The notes beneath the pieces were generated by a model. That model had not been told where the DNA came from. It searched no databases and worked only from the letters and a program-made list of their open reading frames with translations. Shown here piece by piece: positions 7,742 to 14,536 of a stretch of 36,597 nucleotides of DNA. Position 1 is the stretch's first letter. Every line of letters starts with the position of its first letter. Origin of the DNA: Paraplanobispora siamensis (GTDB lineage: Bacteria > Actinomycetota > Actinomycetes > Streptosporangiales > Streptosporangiaceae). Made by a program: the position numbers and the translations under genes. Location of the stretch: positions 1-36,597 of the forward strand of contig NZ_BOOJ01000084.1 in the NCBI RefSeq assembly GCF_016863175.1, read 5' to 3'.

Positions 7742-8221
7742 ATGTCCCGACTTCAGCTGGCCTTGCGGGTGCCCGATCTGGCACGGGCCGTGGAGTTCTA
7801 CACCAAGCTGCTGCAGGCCGCTCCGGCCAAGCTGCACGACAACTACGCCAACTTCGCCATCGCGCAGCCGCCGCTGAAGCTGGTGCTGCTGCAGGGTGAT
7901 TCCACCGGGGCCACCGCCCTGGATCACCTGGGCGTGGAGGTGGAGACCGGCGAGGAGGTGATCGAGGCGGCCGACCGGCTCGCGGCGGCGGGCCTGCGGG
8001 TGGCGTACGAGGAGTCCACGTCGTGCTGCTACGCCGTACAGGACAAGATCTGGACCGAGGGGCCCGGCAGCGAGCCCTGGGAGGTCTACGTGGTCAAGGA
8101 GGCGGCCGACACGCTCACCCATGACAACGGGGTCTGCTGCGCCGCCACCTCGGACGGTGTCGCCGGCAAGACCACGCTGGCCGCTGTCGGGGCGGCCGGG
8201 GCCTGCAACACCTGCGGCTAG
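7742..8221 (+). CDS. ArsI/CadI-type VOC-fold metalloenzyme
   Basis: The 159-residue protein is a glyoxalase/VOC-fold member of the ArsI/CadI group. It starts SRLQLALRVPDLARAVEFY and carries the family block STSCCYAVQDKIWTEGPGSE followed by PWEVYVV. The Cys-Cys pair in that block is the thiol site that holds trivalent organoarsenical in characterised ArsI C-As lyases. The VOC metal ligands are probably His in LDHLGVEVE and Glu in PWEVYVV. The C-terminus adds further cysteines (GVCCAA and ACNTCG). The start has a near-perfect AGGAGG site seven bases upstream. Such genes usually sit in ars operons with an ArsR regulator, but neither ArsR nor an arsenite pump is nearby. Confidence 0.85.
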   Translation: MSRLQLALRVPDLARAVEFYTKLLQAAPAKLHDNYANFAIAQPPLKLVLLQGDSTGATALDHLGVEVETGEEVIEAADRLAAAGLRVAYEESTSCCYAVQDKIWTEGPGSEPWEVYVVKEAADTLTHDNGVCCAATSDGVAGKTTLAAVGAAGACNTCG

Positions 8222-8537
8222 CCGGGGATCACCGGGTGAGTCGGCCACCTTATTAATCTACATAGTAAAGGCATCGATTTTTTAAACAACAAACAAGCCA
8301 CGGCAACAGACAAAGCAACAGGAAGGAGAGGCGGGCCCGCCATCCGCAGGGCGCTACGAAGGCGATCTTGACGACGATTCGGTGACGAGAGCTGTCCGCC
8401 CTGGTTGAGCGCCCTAGCGTGCCTGCTCACGCCTGCGGATTCCCTCTACGGCTGGTCGAGACCGGTGCGATTCCCGCGGGGTGATCGAGTGGGTTGGGGG
8501 ACATCACGGGGGGTAGACACAGCTCGAATCAGCCGCG
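8222..8537. other. Gene-free stretch with AT-rich leader
   Basis: The left part (8251-8320) is AT-rich for this genome and contains the second copy of the dispersed element. The rest shows no convincing reading frame, hairpin or promoter pair. Confidence 0.4.
8255..8280. repeat. AT-rich dispersed element, copy 2
   Basis: The 26 bases begin AATCTACATAGTAAAG and match 22 of 26 bases of 6177-6202, including the TAC-ATA-GTA dyad. It begins 34 bases after the ArsI/CadI-like gene and is followed by a T-rich run. Confidence 0.55.
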
Positions 8538-8728
8538 CTCTGGATCATGGGTGACGCGGTAAACCTGATCTCGCTCGGCCGGCCGGCGCCCACCGTGGTG
8601 CGCGCATTCGGCGGCGGCTCGTCGGTGTCACCGGCGTCGTCGGGATCACAGTGGGGGACCTGCTGACCGGCGCGCCGGCCGGGCAGGTGACGGAGATCGA
8701 TTCCCTGCTGGTGGTGCGAGGCATATGC
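8538..8728 (+). pseudogene. Remnant of a membrane domain upstream of the SRPBCC gene
   Basis: Two frames together give pieces expected of a membrane protein: MGDAVNLISLGRPAP from 8548, then, in another frame, RRLVGVTGVVGITVGDLLTG from about 8612. In many actinomycetes a polytopic domain with a similar GDAxNL segment precedes an SRPBCC domain. I infer that most of this domain has been deleted and the remainder frameshifted, leaving the SRPBCC part with its own start. Confidence 0.4.
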
Positions 8729-8740
8729 AGAGGGGAATCC

Positions 8741-9283
8741 ATGGAACTGACGGCCACGACAACCATTCGCAAACCCGTACCGGAGGTCTACGCGTTCTGG
8801 CGCGATCTGGAGAACCTGCCGACGTTCATGGCGCATCTCGAGGAGGTCCGCAGCACCGGTGACCGTACGAGCCATTGGGTCGCCGGTGCCCCGTTCGGCA
8901 AGGACGTCGAGTGGGATGCGGAGATCGTCGACGAGGTGCCCGGCGAGAAGATCGTGTGGCGGTCGATCGGTGACGCCGACGTGCCGAACACCGGCACGGT
9001 CCGGTTCATGCCGGCCCCGGACGGTGTGAGCACCGAGGTGCAGGTGGTTTTGGTGTACGACATTCCGGGCGGCACGGTCGGCAAGGCGGTCGCCAAGTAC
9101 TTCGGCGAGGAACCGCACCAGCAGCTCGACGACGACCTGCGCCGGTTCAAGCAGGTGCTGGAGACCGGCGAGGTGGTCCGGTCCGACGGCGCCCCGTGGG
9201 GCAAGCGGGCCCGCAAGGAGTTCCCGCAGCGGCCGGCGCAACCGCTGTCGGACTCCGAGCTCGCGAAGGGAGCGGACGAGTGA
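8741..9283 (+). CDS. SRPBCC-family protein (polyketide cyclase/dehydrase type)
   Basis: The 180-residue protein starts at ATG 8741 with AGAGGGGA upstream. The open frame extends back to 8651, but that part is remnant sequence. The N-terminus MELTATTTIRKPVPEVYAFW and the following LENLPTFMAHLEEV are typical of the START/Bet v1-like SRPBCC fold, as are FGKDVEWDAEIVDEVPGEKI and FMPAPDGVSTEV. Members bind hydrophobic ligands. The stop codon overlaps the start of the next gene (GTGA), so it is co-translated with a zinc-dependent dehydrogenase. This pairing is common in actinomycetes and suggests a shared small-molecule or aldehyde detoxification role, which is not proven. Confidence 0.8.
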   Translation: MELTATTTIRKPVPEVYAFWRDLENLPTFMAHLEEVRSTGDRTSHWVAGAPFGKDVEWDAEIVDEVPGEKIVWRSIGDADVPNTGTVRFMPAPDGVSTEVQVVLVYDIPGGTVGKAVAKYFGEEPHQQLDDDLRRFKQVLETGEVVRSDGAPWGKRARKEFPQRPAQPLSDSELAKGADE

Positions 9284-10455
9284 GGGCGAACACCTGGGCG
9301 GGCCGTAACAAGGTCAAGGTCCGTGACGTGCCGGATCCGACGATCCTGAACAAGCGCGATGCCGTCGTACGGATCACCTCCACCGCGATTTGCGGTTCGG
9401 ACCTGCACCTGGTCGACGGATATGTGCCCACGATGCAGGACGGCGACGTCATGGGTCATGAGTTCATGGGGGAGGTGGTCGAGGTCGGTCCGGGTATCGA
9501 TCCGGATCGGCTGCGCGTCGGGGACCGGGTCGTCGTGCCGTTCCCGATCGCCTGCGGCGCGTGCGCCGCCTGTGCCGCCGAGCTGTACTCCTGCTGCGAG
9601 AACTCCAATCCCAACGCCGGAATCGCGGAGAAGATGTTCGGTCACCCGGTCGCCGGGATCTTCGGCTATTCGCATCTGACCGGCGGCTTCGCGGGCGGTC
9701 AGGCACAGTACGCGCGGGTGCCCTTCGCCGACGTCGGTCCGCTGAAGATCGAGTCGGATCTGGCCGACGAGCAGGTGTTGTTCCTGTCCGACATCCTGCC
9801 CACCGGCTACATGGGTGCAGAGATGTGCGACATCCAGTCCAGCGACGTGGTGGCGGTGTGGGGGGCCGGCCCGGTCGGCCAGTTCGCCATGGACAGCGCC
9901 CGGGTGCTCGGCGCCGCGGAGGTCATCGCCATCGACAAGGAGCCGTACCGGCTGCAGATGGCCGAACGGGCGGGCCACACGCCGGTGAACTTCGAGGAGG
10001 TCGACGTACGGTCCCGGCTGCTGGAACTGACCGGCGGCCGGGGGCCGGACAAGTGCATCGACGCGGTCGGCCTCGAGGCCACCCACGGCAGCGCGCACAT
10101 CGCCGCGTACGACCGGCTCAAGCAGGCCGTGCGGTTGGAGACCGAGCGCCCGCACGCGCTGCGTCAAGCGATCATGTCATGCCGCAGCGGCGGCGTGGTC
10201 TCGGTGATCGGCGTCTACGGAGGCCTGCTGGACAAGTTCCCCGCCGGCGCGTGGATGAACCGGTCACTGACCTTGCGTACCGGGCAATGCCACGTGCAGC
10301 GCTACATGAAGCCGCTGCTGCAGCGCATCGAGCGCGGAGAGTTCGATCCGACCCGGATCATCACCCATACGCTGGCGCTCGACGAGGCGGAACGCGGCTT
10401 CGAGCTCTTCAAGAACAAGCAGGACAACTGCGAGAAGGTCGTCCTCAAACCCTGA
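9280..10455 (+). CDS. Zinc-dependent alcohol/formaldehyde dehydrogenase
   Basis: The 391-residue medium-chain dehydrogenase starts at the overlapping GTG at 9280. Catalytic zinc ligands are the Cys in AICGSDLHLVDG and the His-Glu pair in VMGHEFMGEVVEVG. Structural zinc is bound by cysteines in CGACAACAAELYSCCE. The Rossmann motif is VWGAGPVGQFA followed by VIAIDKE. The long insertion after the zinc lobe (NPNAGIAEKMFGHPVAGIFG) and the C-terminal PLLQRIERGEFDPTRI resemble glutathione-independent formaldehyde dehydrogenase-like enzymes (the threonine dehydrogenase/FdhA group). It probably oxidises an aldehyde or alcohol with NAD(P)+. It forms an operon with the SRPBCC gene. A strong hairpin follows. 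Confidence 0.9.
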   Translation: MRANTWAGRNKVKVRDVPDPTILNKRDAVVRITSTAICGSDLHLVDGYVPTMQDGDVMGHEFMGEVVEVGPGIDPDRLRVGDRVVVPFPIACGACAACAAELYSCCENSNPNAGIAEKMFGHPVAGIFGYSHLTGGFAGGQAQYARVPFADVGPLKIESDLADEQVLFLSDILPTGYMGAEMCDIQSSDVVAVWGAGPVGQFAMDSARVLGAAEVIAIDKEPYRLQMAERAGHTPVNFEEVDVRSRLLELTGGRGPDKCIDAVGLEATHGSAHIAAYDRLKQAVRLETERPHALRQAIMSCRSGGVVSVIGVYGGLLDKFPAGAWMNRSLTLRTGQCHVQRYMKPLLQRIERGEFDPTRIITHTLALDEAERGFELFKNKQDNCEKVVLKP

Positions 10456-10460
10456 GGGTC

Positions 10461-10505
10461 ACCCGCGTCGGGCCGTCGCGGCGAGCGTGGTGGCCCGATG
10501 CGGGT
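10461..10505. terminator. Bidirectional hairpin between convergent genes
   Basis: The 14 bases ACCCGCGTCGGGCC at 10461 pair with GGCCCGATGCGGGT at 10492-10505 (one G-U wobble) across a 17-base loop. It begins five bases after the dehydrogenase stop and serves the converging membrane-protein gene as well. Confidence 0.65.
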
Positions 10506-10572
10506 CCATCCGGCGGCGCTGGTCTGCGGTGCGCGCCCGGCGGCGCGGATGAGCCCTGCCCCGGAGCGGGAA

Positions 10573-11682
10573 CTACGCCTCCTTCTCGTCCTGCCGGCCG
10601 CCGGGTTCGGGATGGTAGCCGTAAGCGGCGGCTCGTACCGTGTCCTCGTCCTCCAGCCCGGAACCGATCGTGCCGCCGACGGTGGCCAGCGAGCTGATGA
10701 TCCAGGCCAGCATCAGGTAGTCGGTGAAATCGACCGGCCGCTGCAGTTTGCGTTCCAGCACGGAGGTGTCGATCAGCAGCGCCGCGGCGAGTGTCGTTCC
10801 GGCGAAAAGCACCAGGTAGGAGACTGCGGCGGCCAGGGCGAGGGTGAGGATCGTGCCCAGGTTGAACATCCGGGCCAGCTCGGCCGGTGTCTGCCGGCCG
10901 GGTTTCTCCCACAGGTCGTGTGCGATGATCAGCCAGGTCACCAGCGCGGCCAGTCCGAGGAGCATGATCACGGTGAGGCGGAGCCCGCCGAGCGCATCGC
11001 CCATCTCCCAGATGGCGCTGGTGGTGAGCGCGAACGCGGCCGTGGCGAAGGCGCCGGCCAGCAGTTTGGACAGGCCCAGCAGGGCGCGCCCTGGCCGGTT
11101 GGCCCGGATCATTCCGGTCAGCAGCCGCACCCGGCCGGCCAGCCGCGAGGCGAGGTAGCCCACTTCCCCGGCATCGGCCCCGCCCACCACCCGGTCGATG
11201 GCGGCGACCTGGCCGGCCAGCTCGGCCGGTGCCGGGCCGAGCGGCGGCACCCGCGTCTCGGAGGTGTCAGTGAGCAGTCGGCCCACGAGAGCCGGGACGG
11301 TCGCGCGGAGCGCGCGCAACTGGCGCAGTCCCAGCGCGGGCAAGGACACCGTCGCCACTCGGCGCCGGGCGGAGGTCTGCGCCACCAGCGGTACTCGCTG
11401 GGTGTGCAGCGGCAGGTCGGTCAGGCAGATCGCGACGTCCCACCGGGCGTCTTCGCGCCGACGGGCGACGTCGTCCAGCAGCGCCTCGGCGCCGCCGTCG
11501 CGGCGCGGAGCGACCTCACCCCAGCCTTCCCGGACGATCCAGCGCACGTCCGCGTCCATCCGCTCGGCGAGCCGGTCGGCCAGCTCGGCGGCGAGCCGCG
11601 CGACCACCTGCGCCGGATAGTCCGGCGGGGTCGCCACGAGGCCGACGACGATCTCCGGCCGATGCTGGTCACTGGTGGCCAT
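10573..11682 (-). CDS. Four-helix membrane protein of unknown function
   Basis: The 369-residue protein has a soluble N-terminal domain of about 190 residues and four C-terminal transmembrane helices (around LAGAFATAAFALTTSAIW, VIMLLGLAALVTWLIIAH, ILTLALAAAVSYLVLFAG and LMLAWIISSLATVGGTIG). It ends in a short charged tail. The N-terminal domain starts EIVVGLVATPPDYPAQVV and contains WDVAICLTDLPL, a pattern that looks like an alternating alpha/beta fold with a possible active-site aspartate. I do not recognise a catalytic family. It is monocistronic, with a short AT-rich region upstream (around 11715-11760). Confidence 0.75.
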   Translation of the reverse strand: MATSDQHRPEIVVGLVATPPDYPAQVVARLAAELADRLAERMDADVRWIVREGWGEVAPRRDGGAEALLDDVARRREDARWDVAICLTDLPLHTQRVPLVAQTSARRRVATVSLPALGLRQLRALRATVPALVGRLLTDTSETRVPPLGPAPAELAGQVAAIDRVVGGADAGEVGYLASRLAGRVRLLTGMIRANRPGRALLGLSKLLAGAFATAAFALTTSAIWEMGDALGGLRLTVIMLLGLAALVTWLIIAHDLWEKPGRQTPAELARMFNLGTILTLALAAAVSYLVLFAGTTLAAALLIDTSVLERKLQRPVDFTDYLMLAWIISSLATVGGTIGSGLEDEDTVRAAAYGYHPEPGGRQDEKEA

Positions 11683-11915
11683 GGGCGCTCCTCACCGGTA
11701 GCCGGGCGAAATCCTCCCAGGATTTGTTACTCAAAGTAGCGCATCGTGTGCTCTTTGTATCTGGTCGTGCTCTCATGAAACGCCGGCCTCAGTCGGGCGC
11801 GGCCAGGGGATTGCCTGTTTCGTGGGTCGGTGCCAGGCCGTGTCTTCGAAGCCAGGGGTCGATGCAGCTCACCGCGTGCAGCGGGTTGCTCTTCTCGCGG
11901 GGGGTGCGGCGGGGC

Positions 11916-13058
11916 TTATGCGATCTCCTTCAGGTCGAGGATGGGGGCGAACGGGTCGTCGTATCCCGCCCAGGCGTTCTGGCCGGCCACGGCCTCCTCC
12001 GGGGTGAGCAGGCAGGAGTCGAGCAGGGCGTGCATGCGTTCGCGGTCGAGGTCGGGGCCGGTGAAGACCAGGTGCTGCACGCGGTCGCCGGTGATGTCGT
12101 CCCAGTCGAGGGCGGCGGCCGTACGGCGGGCCGGGGAGAGCGTGTCCCAGGCCGTCTGGGGCAGTGCGGCCAGCCATGGCCCGGCGTTCTCCACCGAGAC
12201 GACGCCGGCGACCGCGTCCCAGGCCAGCATCTGTTGCGGGCGGGTGGCCAGCCAGAAGCGTCCGCGTGAGCGGACCGAGACGGTGGCCAGTTCGTCGACG
12301 GCCGCGAACAGGCGGGCGGGGTGCAGCGGGCGCAGGCGGTGCCAGACCACCGTGGTGACCTCGTCGGTGCGGGCGTCGCAGGGCAGTTGCGCGGTGGCGG
12401 GGTCGACGCGTTCGGCCAGCGTGCCGGTGCACAGGGCCGCGCCGGTCACCTCGGGTAGCGCGTCGGCGGGGAAGATCGGGGTGACGGGCGCCAGGTGGGC
12501 GAGCACGGCGCGGGCCAGTTCGGTGTCTTCGGCGTCGCCGCCGTGCAGGGTCAGGCCGGTGGCGTATTCGATCTGCCGGGCCAGCACCTCGGCCAGATGA
12601 CGCTCATCGCCGGCGGCCGCCATCTGGCCGGTCTCGGTGAGGCGGTCGCCGCGGGTGATGTCGACGGGCATGTGCGCGGTGTCGAGGGCGGTGAGCACCG
12701 AGGTCAGGCGCAGCGGGTGGCGGGCCTGCTCGCAGTCGATCGCCTCGGCCACCGAACGCGGCTCGACCGAGTCCCACAGGTCCACGATCAGCAGGGAGGC
12801 GGTGGCGGCGCGCCGCAGGAGTTCGGGGAGCAGGTCCTCGCGCACGGTGCAGGTGACGCAGCCGTGGGCGAGCCGTACCTCGGTCAGGTCGAGCACGCCG
12901 GAGCGGTCGCGGATCACGCGCTCCACTCGGCCGCGGGTCACCGAGCGCAGGTCGTGGTGGATCGCGAGGGCGCCGGGGTGGCTGTGCAGCAGTGTCTCGA
13001 CGGCGGCGGTGCGGGCCTGGGGGTACAGGCCTGCCACGAGGACGACGGGAGTGGACAC
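11916..13058 (-). CDS. CobW/ZNG1-family metallochaperone-like protein
   Basis: The 380-residue protein belongs to the CobW/COG0523 group, which handles zinc under limitation. The N-terminal Rossmann-like domain has HGCVTCTVREDLLPEL, the position of the usual CxCC metal site, here C67-x2-C70. The expected Walker A loop GxxGxGKT is instead GLYPQART (residues 10-17), so glycines 13 and 15 and the lysine are replaced. GTP hydrolysis is therefore doubtful. The C-terminal CobW domain has VWHRLRPLHPARLFAAVDEL and SRGRFWLATRP. The gene diverges from five genes for zinc-free ribosomal proteins across a 122-bp gap holding a Zur-like box. Control by Zur and a role in zinc allocation are strongly suggested. 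Confidence 0.85.
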   Translation of the reverse strand: MSTPVVLVAGLYPQARTAAVETLLHSHPGALAIHHDLRSVTRGRVERVIRDRSGVLDLTEVRLAHGCVTCTVREDLLPELLRRAATASLLIVDLWDSVEPRSVAEAIDCEQARHPLRLTSVLTALDTAHMPVDITRGDRLTETGQMAAAGDERHLAEVLARQIEYATGLTLHGGDAEDTELARAVLAHLAPVTPIFPADALPEVTGAALCTGTLAERVDPATAQLPCDARTDEVTTVVWHRLRPLHPARLFAAVDELATVSVRSRGRFWLATRPQQMLAWDAVAGVVSVENAGPWLAALPQTAWDTLSPARRTAAALDWDDITGDRVQHLVFTGPDLDRERMHALLDSCLLTPEEAVAGQNAWAGYDDPFAPILDLKEIA

Positions 13059-13128
13059 GGGGCTTCTCCTTTGCGGGCGCGGGCGCGGTGGCGCTTGCGG
13101 CGTCGCGGTCAGACATCGGTTGACGGAA

Positions 13129-13143
13129 TGAAAACCGTTTCCA
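13129..13143. promoter_or_regulatory. Zur-type operator
   Basis: TGAAAAC-C-GTTTCCA is a nearly perfect 7-1-7 inverted repeat (one mismatch per dyad). It resembles actinobacterial Zur boxes (TGAAAATCATTTTCA type). It lies 71 bases upstream of the CobW-family start and 38 bases upstream of the L33 start, so one site could repress both divergent units when zinc is plentiful. Confidence 0.75.
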
Positions 13144-13180
13144 TTATCATTGCACGCCTGGACCTCACGAGAGGAACCCC

Positions 13181-13345
13181 ATGGCCAGAAACGAGCTCCG
13201 GCCCGTGATCAAACTCAAGTCGACCGCGGGCACCGGCTACACCTACGTCACCCGCAAGAACCGGCGCAGCGACCCCGACCGGCTCACCCTGCGCAAGTAC
13301 GACCCGATCATCCGCCGGCACGTCCCCTTCAAGGAGGAACGATGA
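13181..13345 (+). CDS. rpmG: 50S ribosomal protein L33, zinc-free form
   Basis: The 54-residue product begins [20 protein letters not shown] and continues [20 protein letters not shown], the full L33 pattern. It contains no cysteine, so it is the C-minus paralogue that replaces the zinc-binding L33 under zinc starvation. The start ATG at 13181 has GAGGAA upstream. It is the first of five coupled genes, and its stop overlaps the start of the L31 gene (ATGA). Confidence 0.95.
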   Translation: MARNELRPVIKLKSTAGTGYTYVTRKNRRSDPDRLTLRKYDPIIRRHVPFKEER

Positions 13346-13587
13346 AGAAGGGCATCCACCCCGACTACCGCCCCGTGGTCTTCCGCGACCCGAGCGCGGA
13401 CTTCGCCTTCCTGACCCGCTCGACGATCACCGGCACCAAGACGATCGAGTGGCAGGACGGCAACACCTACCCGGTCGTCGACGTCGACGTCTCCTCGGCC
13501 AGCCACCCCTTCTACACCGGCCGCAGCCGCGTGCTGGATGCCGCCGGCCGGGTCGAGCGCTTCAACCAGCGCTACGGGAGGCCCTGA
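13342..13587 (+). CDS. rpmE2: 50S ribosomal protein L31 type B, zinc-free
   Basis: The 81-residue protein starts [20 protein letters not shown] and ends with [19 protein letters not shown] and VERFNQRYG, matching type B L31. It has no cysteine, whereas type A L31 carries a CxxC zinc site. The start at 13342 is inside the end of the L33 gene, with AAGGAGG upstream. Type B L31 displaces zinc-loaded L31 from ribosomes and so releases zinc in low-zinc cells. Confidence 0.96.
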   Translation: MKKGIHPDYRPVVFRDPSADFAFLTRSTITGTKTIEWQDGNTYPVVDVDVSSASHPFYTGRSRVLDAAGRVERFNQRYGRP

Positions 13588-13823
13588 TGTCGGCGCACTG
13601 CCAGCTCACCGGGAGCGCGCCGGTCTTCGGCAACCGCATCTCCCACTCCCACCGGCGCACCCGCCGCCGCTGGAACCCCAACATCCAGCACCGCCGTTAC
13701 TGGCTGCCGAGTGAGAACCGGTCCGTACGGCTCACGCTCAGCGCCAAGGCGATCAAGACCGTGGACAAGATCGGCATCGAGGCGGCCGTGGCCCGCATCC
13801 GGGCCCGGGGAGGCAAGGTCTGA
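13587..13823 (+). CDS. rpmB: 50S ribosomal protein L28, zinc-free form
   Basis: The 78-residue protein starts [20 protein letters not shown] and has the L28 block [20 protein letters not shown]. Only one cysteine remains where the zinc form has CxxC, so it is the C-minus paralogue. It starts one base inside the L31 stop codon (TGATG), which shows tight translational coupling. The copy number and the zinc-binding paralogue elsewhere in the genome cannot be seen here. Confidence 0.95.
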   Translation: MSAHCQLTGSAPVFGNRISHSHRRTRRRWNPNIQHRRYWLPSENRSVRLTLSAKAIKTVDKIGIEAAVARIRARGGKV

Positions 13824-14122
13824 TGGCCAAGAAGAGCAAGATCGCAGCCAATGAGCGCCGCAAGGCGATCGTGGCCCGTCACGCCGGGCGCCGGGCCGAG
13901 CTGAAAGAGGTCGTCCGTACCGGCGCACCGGAGGAACGGGCGCAGGCCGTACGCGCCCTGGCCCGCCAGCCCCGCGACGCCTCCGCCACCCGCATCCGCA
14001 ACCGCGATTCGGTCGACGGCCGTCCCCGCGGCCATCTGAGCAAGTTCGGCCTGTCGCGCATCCGCTTCCGCGAGATGGCCCACCGCGGCGAGCTGCCCGG
14101 CGTCACGAAGGCGAGCTGGTAG
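13823..14122 (+). CDS. rpsN: 30S ribosomal protein S14, zinc-free form
   Basis: The 99-residue protein starts [20 protein letters not shown] and has the S14 signature [20 protein letters not shown] followed by [18 protein letters not shown] and the terminal KASW. It has no cysteine, in contrast to the short zinc-binding S14 with two CxxC pairs. It begins in the L28 stop codon. Confidence 0.96.
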   Translation: MAKKSKIAANERRKAIVARHAGRRAELKEVVRTGAPEERAQAVRALARQPRDASATRIRNRDSVDGRPRGHLSKFGLSRIRFREMAHRGELPGVTKASW

Positions 14123-14125
14123 GCC

Positions 14126-14293
14126 GTGGCCGTTCCCAAGCGCAAGACCTCGCGCAGCAACACCCGCCACCGCCGCTCCCAGTGGAAGGCCACCGTCCCC
14201 GACCTGGTTCCGGTCACCGTGGACGGGCGGCAGCTCCTGGTGCCCCGCCGGCTGGTCCGCGCCTGCCGGCGCGGTCTGATCATCCCCGGCTGA
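14126..14293 (+). CDS. rpmF: 50S ribosomal protein L32, zinc-free form
   Basis: The 55-residue protein starts at GTG 14126 ([20 protein letters not shown]), the conserved N-terminus of L32. The C-terminal half ([18 protein letters not shown]) has a single cysteine instead of the two CxxC pairs of the zinc form. It follows the S14 gene by three bases and is the last gene before a strong hairpin, which marks the end of the operon. Confidence 0.93.
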   Translation: MAVPKRKTSRSNTRHRRSQWKATVPDLVPVTVDGRQLLVPRRLVRACRRGLIIPG

Positions 14294-14318
14294 GACCCGC
14301 CCGGGTCCGGTGACGGCG

Positions 14319-14354
14319 CAGCCGCCCGGGGTGGTACGGACACCCGGGCGGCTG
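14319..14354 (+). terminator. Terminator of the ribosomal-protein operon
   Basis: CAGCCGCCCGGG and CCCGGGCGGCTG pair, extended by TG/CA with one bulged G, around a 7-base loop. It starts 26 bases after the L32 stop. There is no T-tract, as is common in this group. The rest of the gap up to 14536 shows no gene. Confidence 0.7.
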
Positions 14355-14536
14355 AGGAAGGGCAGAGGAGGGCGGGAGCGACCATGCCGCTGAAGACGGT
14401 TCCGTTCTTCCCACGGGCGCTGCAGCCGTAGGTCGCTGACCCATATCGCGTGATCAGCCGACGCTCGGCGCCCGGGCTCGCCGGCTGGAGCCGTACACGT
14501 ATTTTTCAGCGGTACGGCTGAGCGTGCTCGTTCACG

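Noticed and set aside
14384-14431. A 15-codon frame (MPLKTVPFFPRALQP) with a purine-rich site upstream, after the rpm operon
   Set aside because: It is too short, with no sign of conservation available here and no structural feature. Chance is likely.
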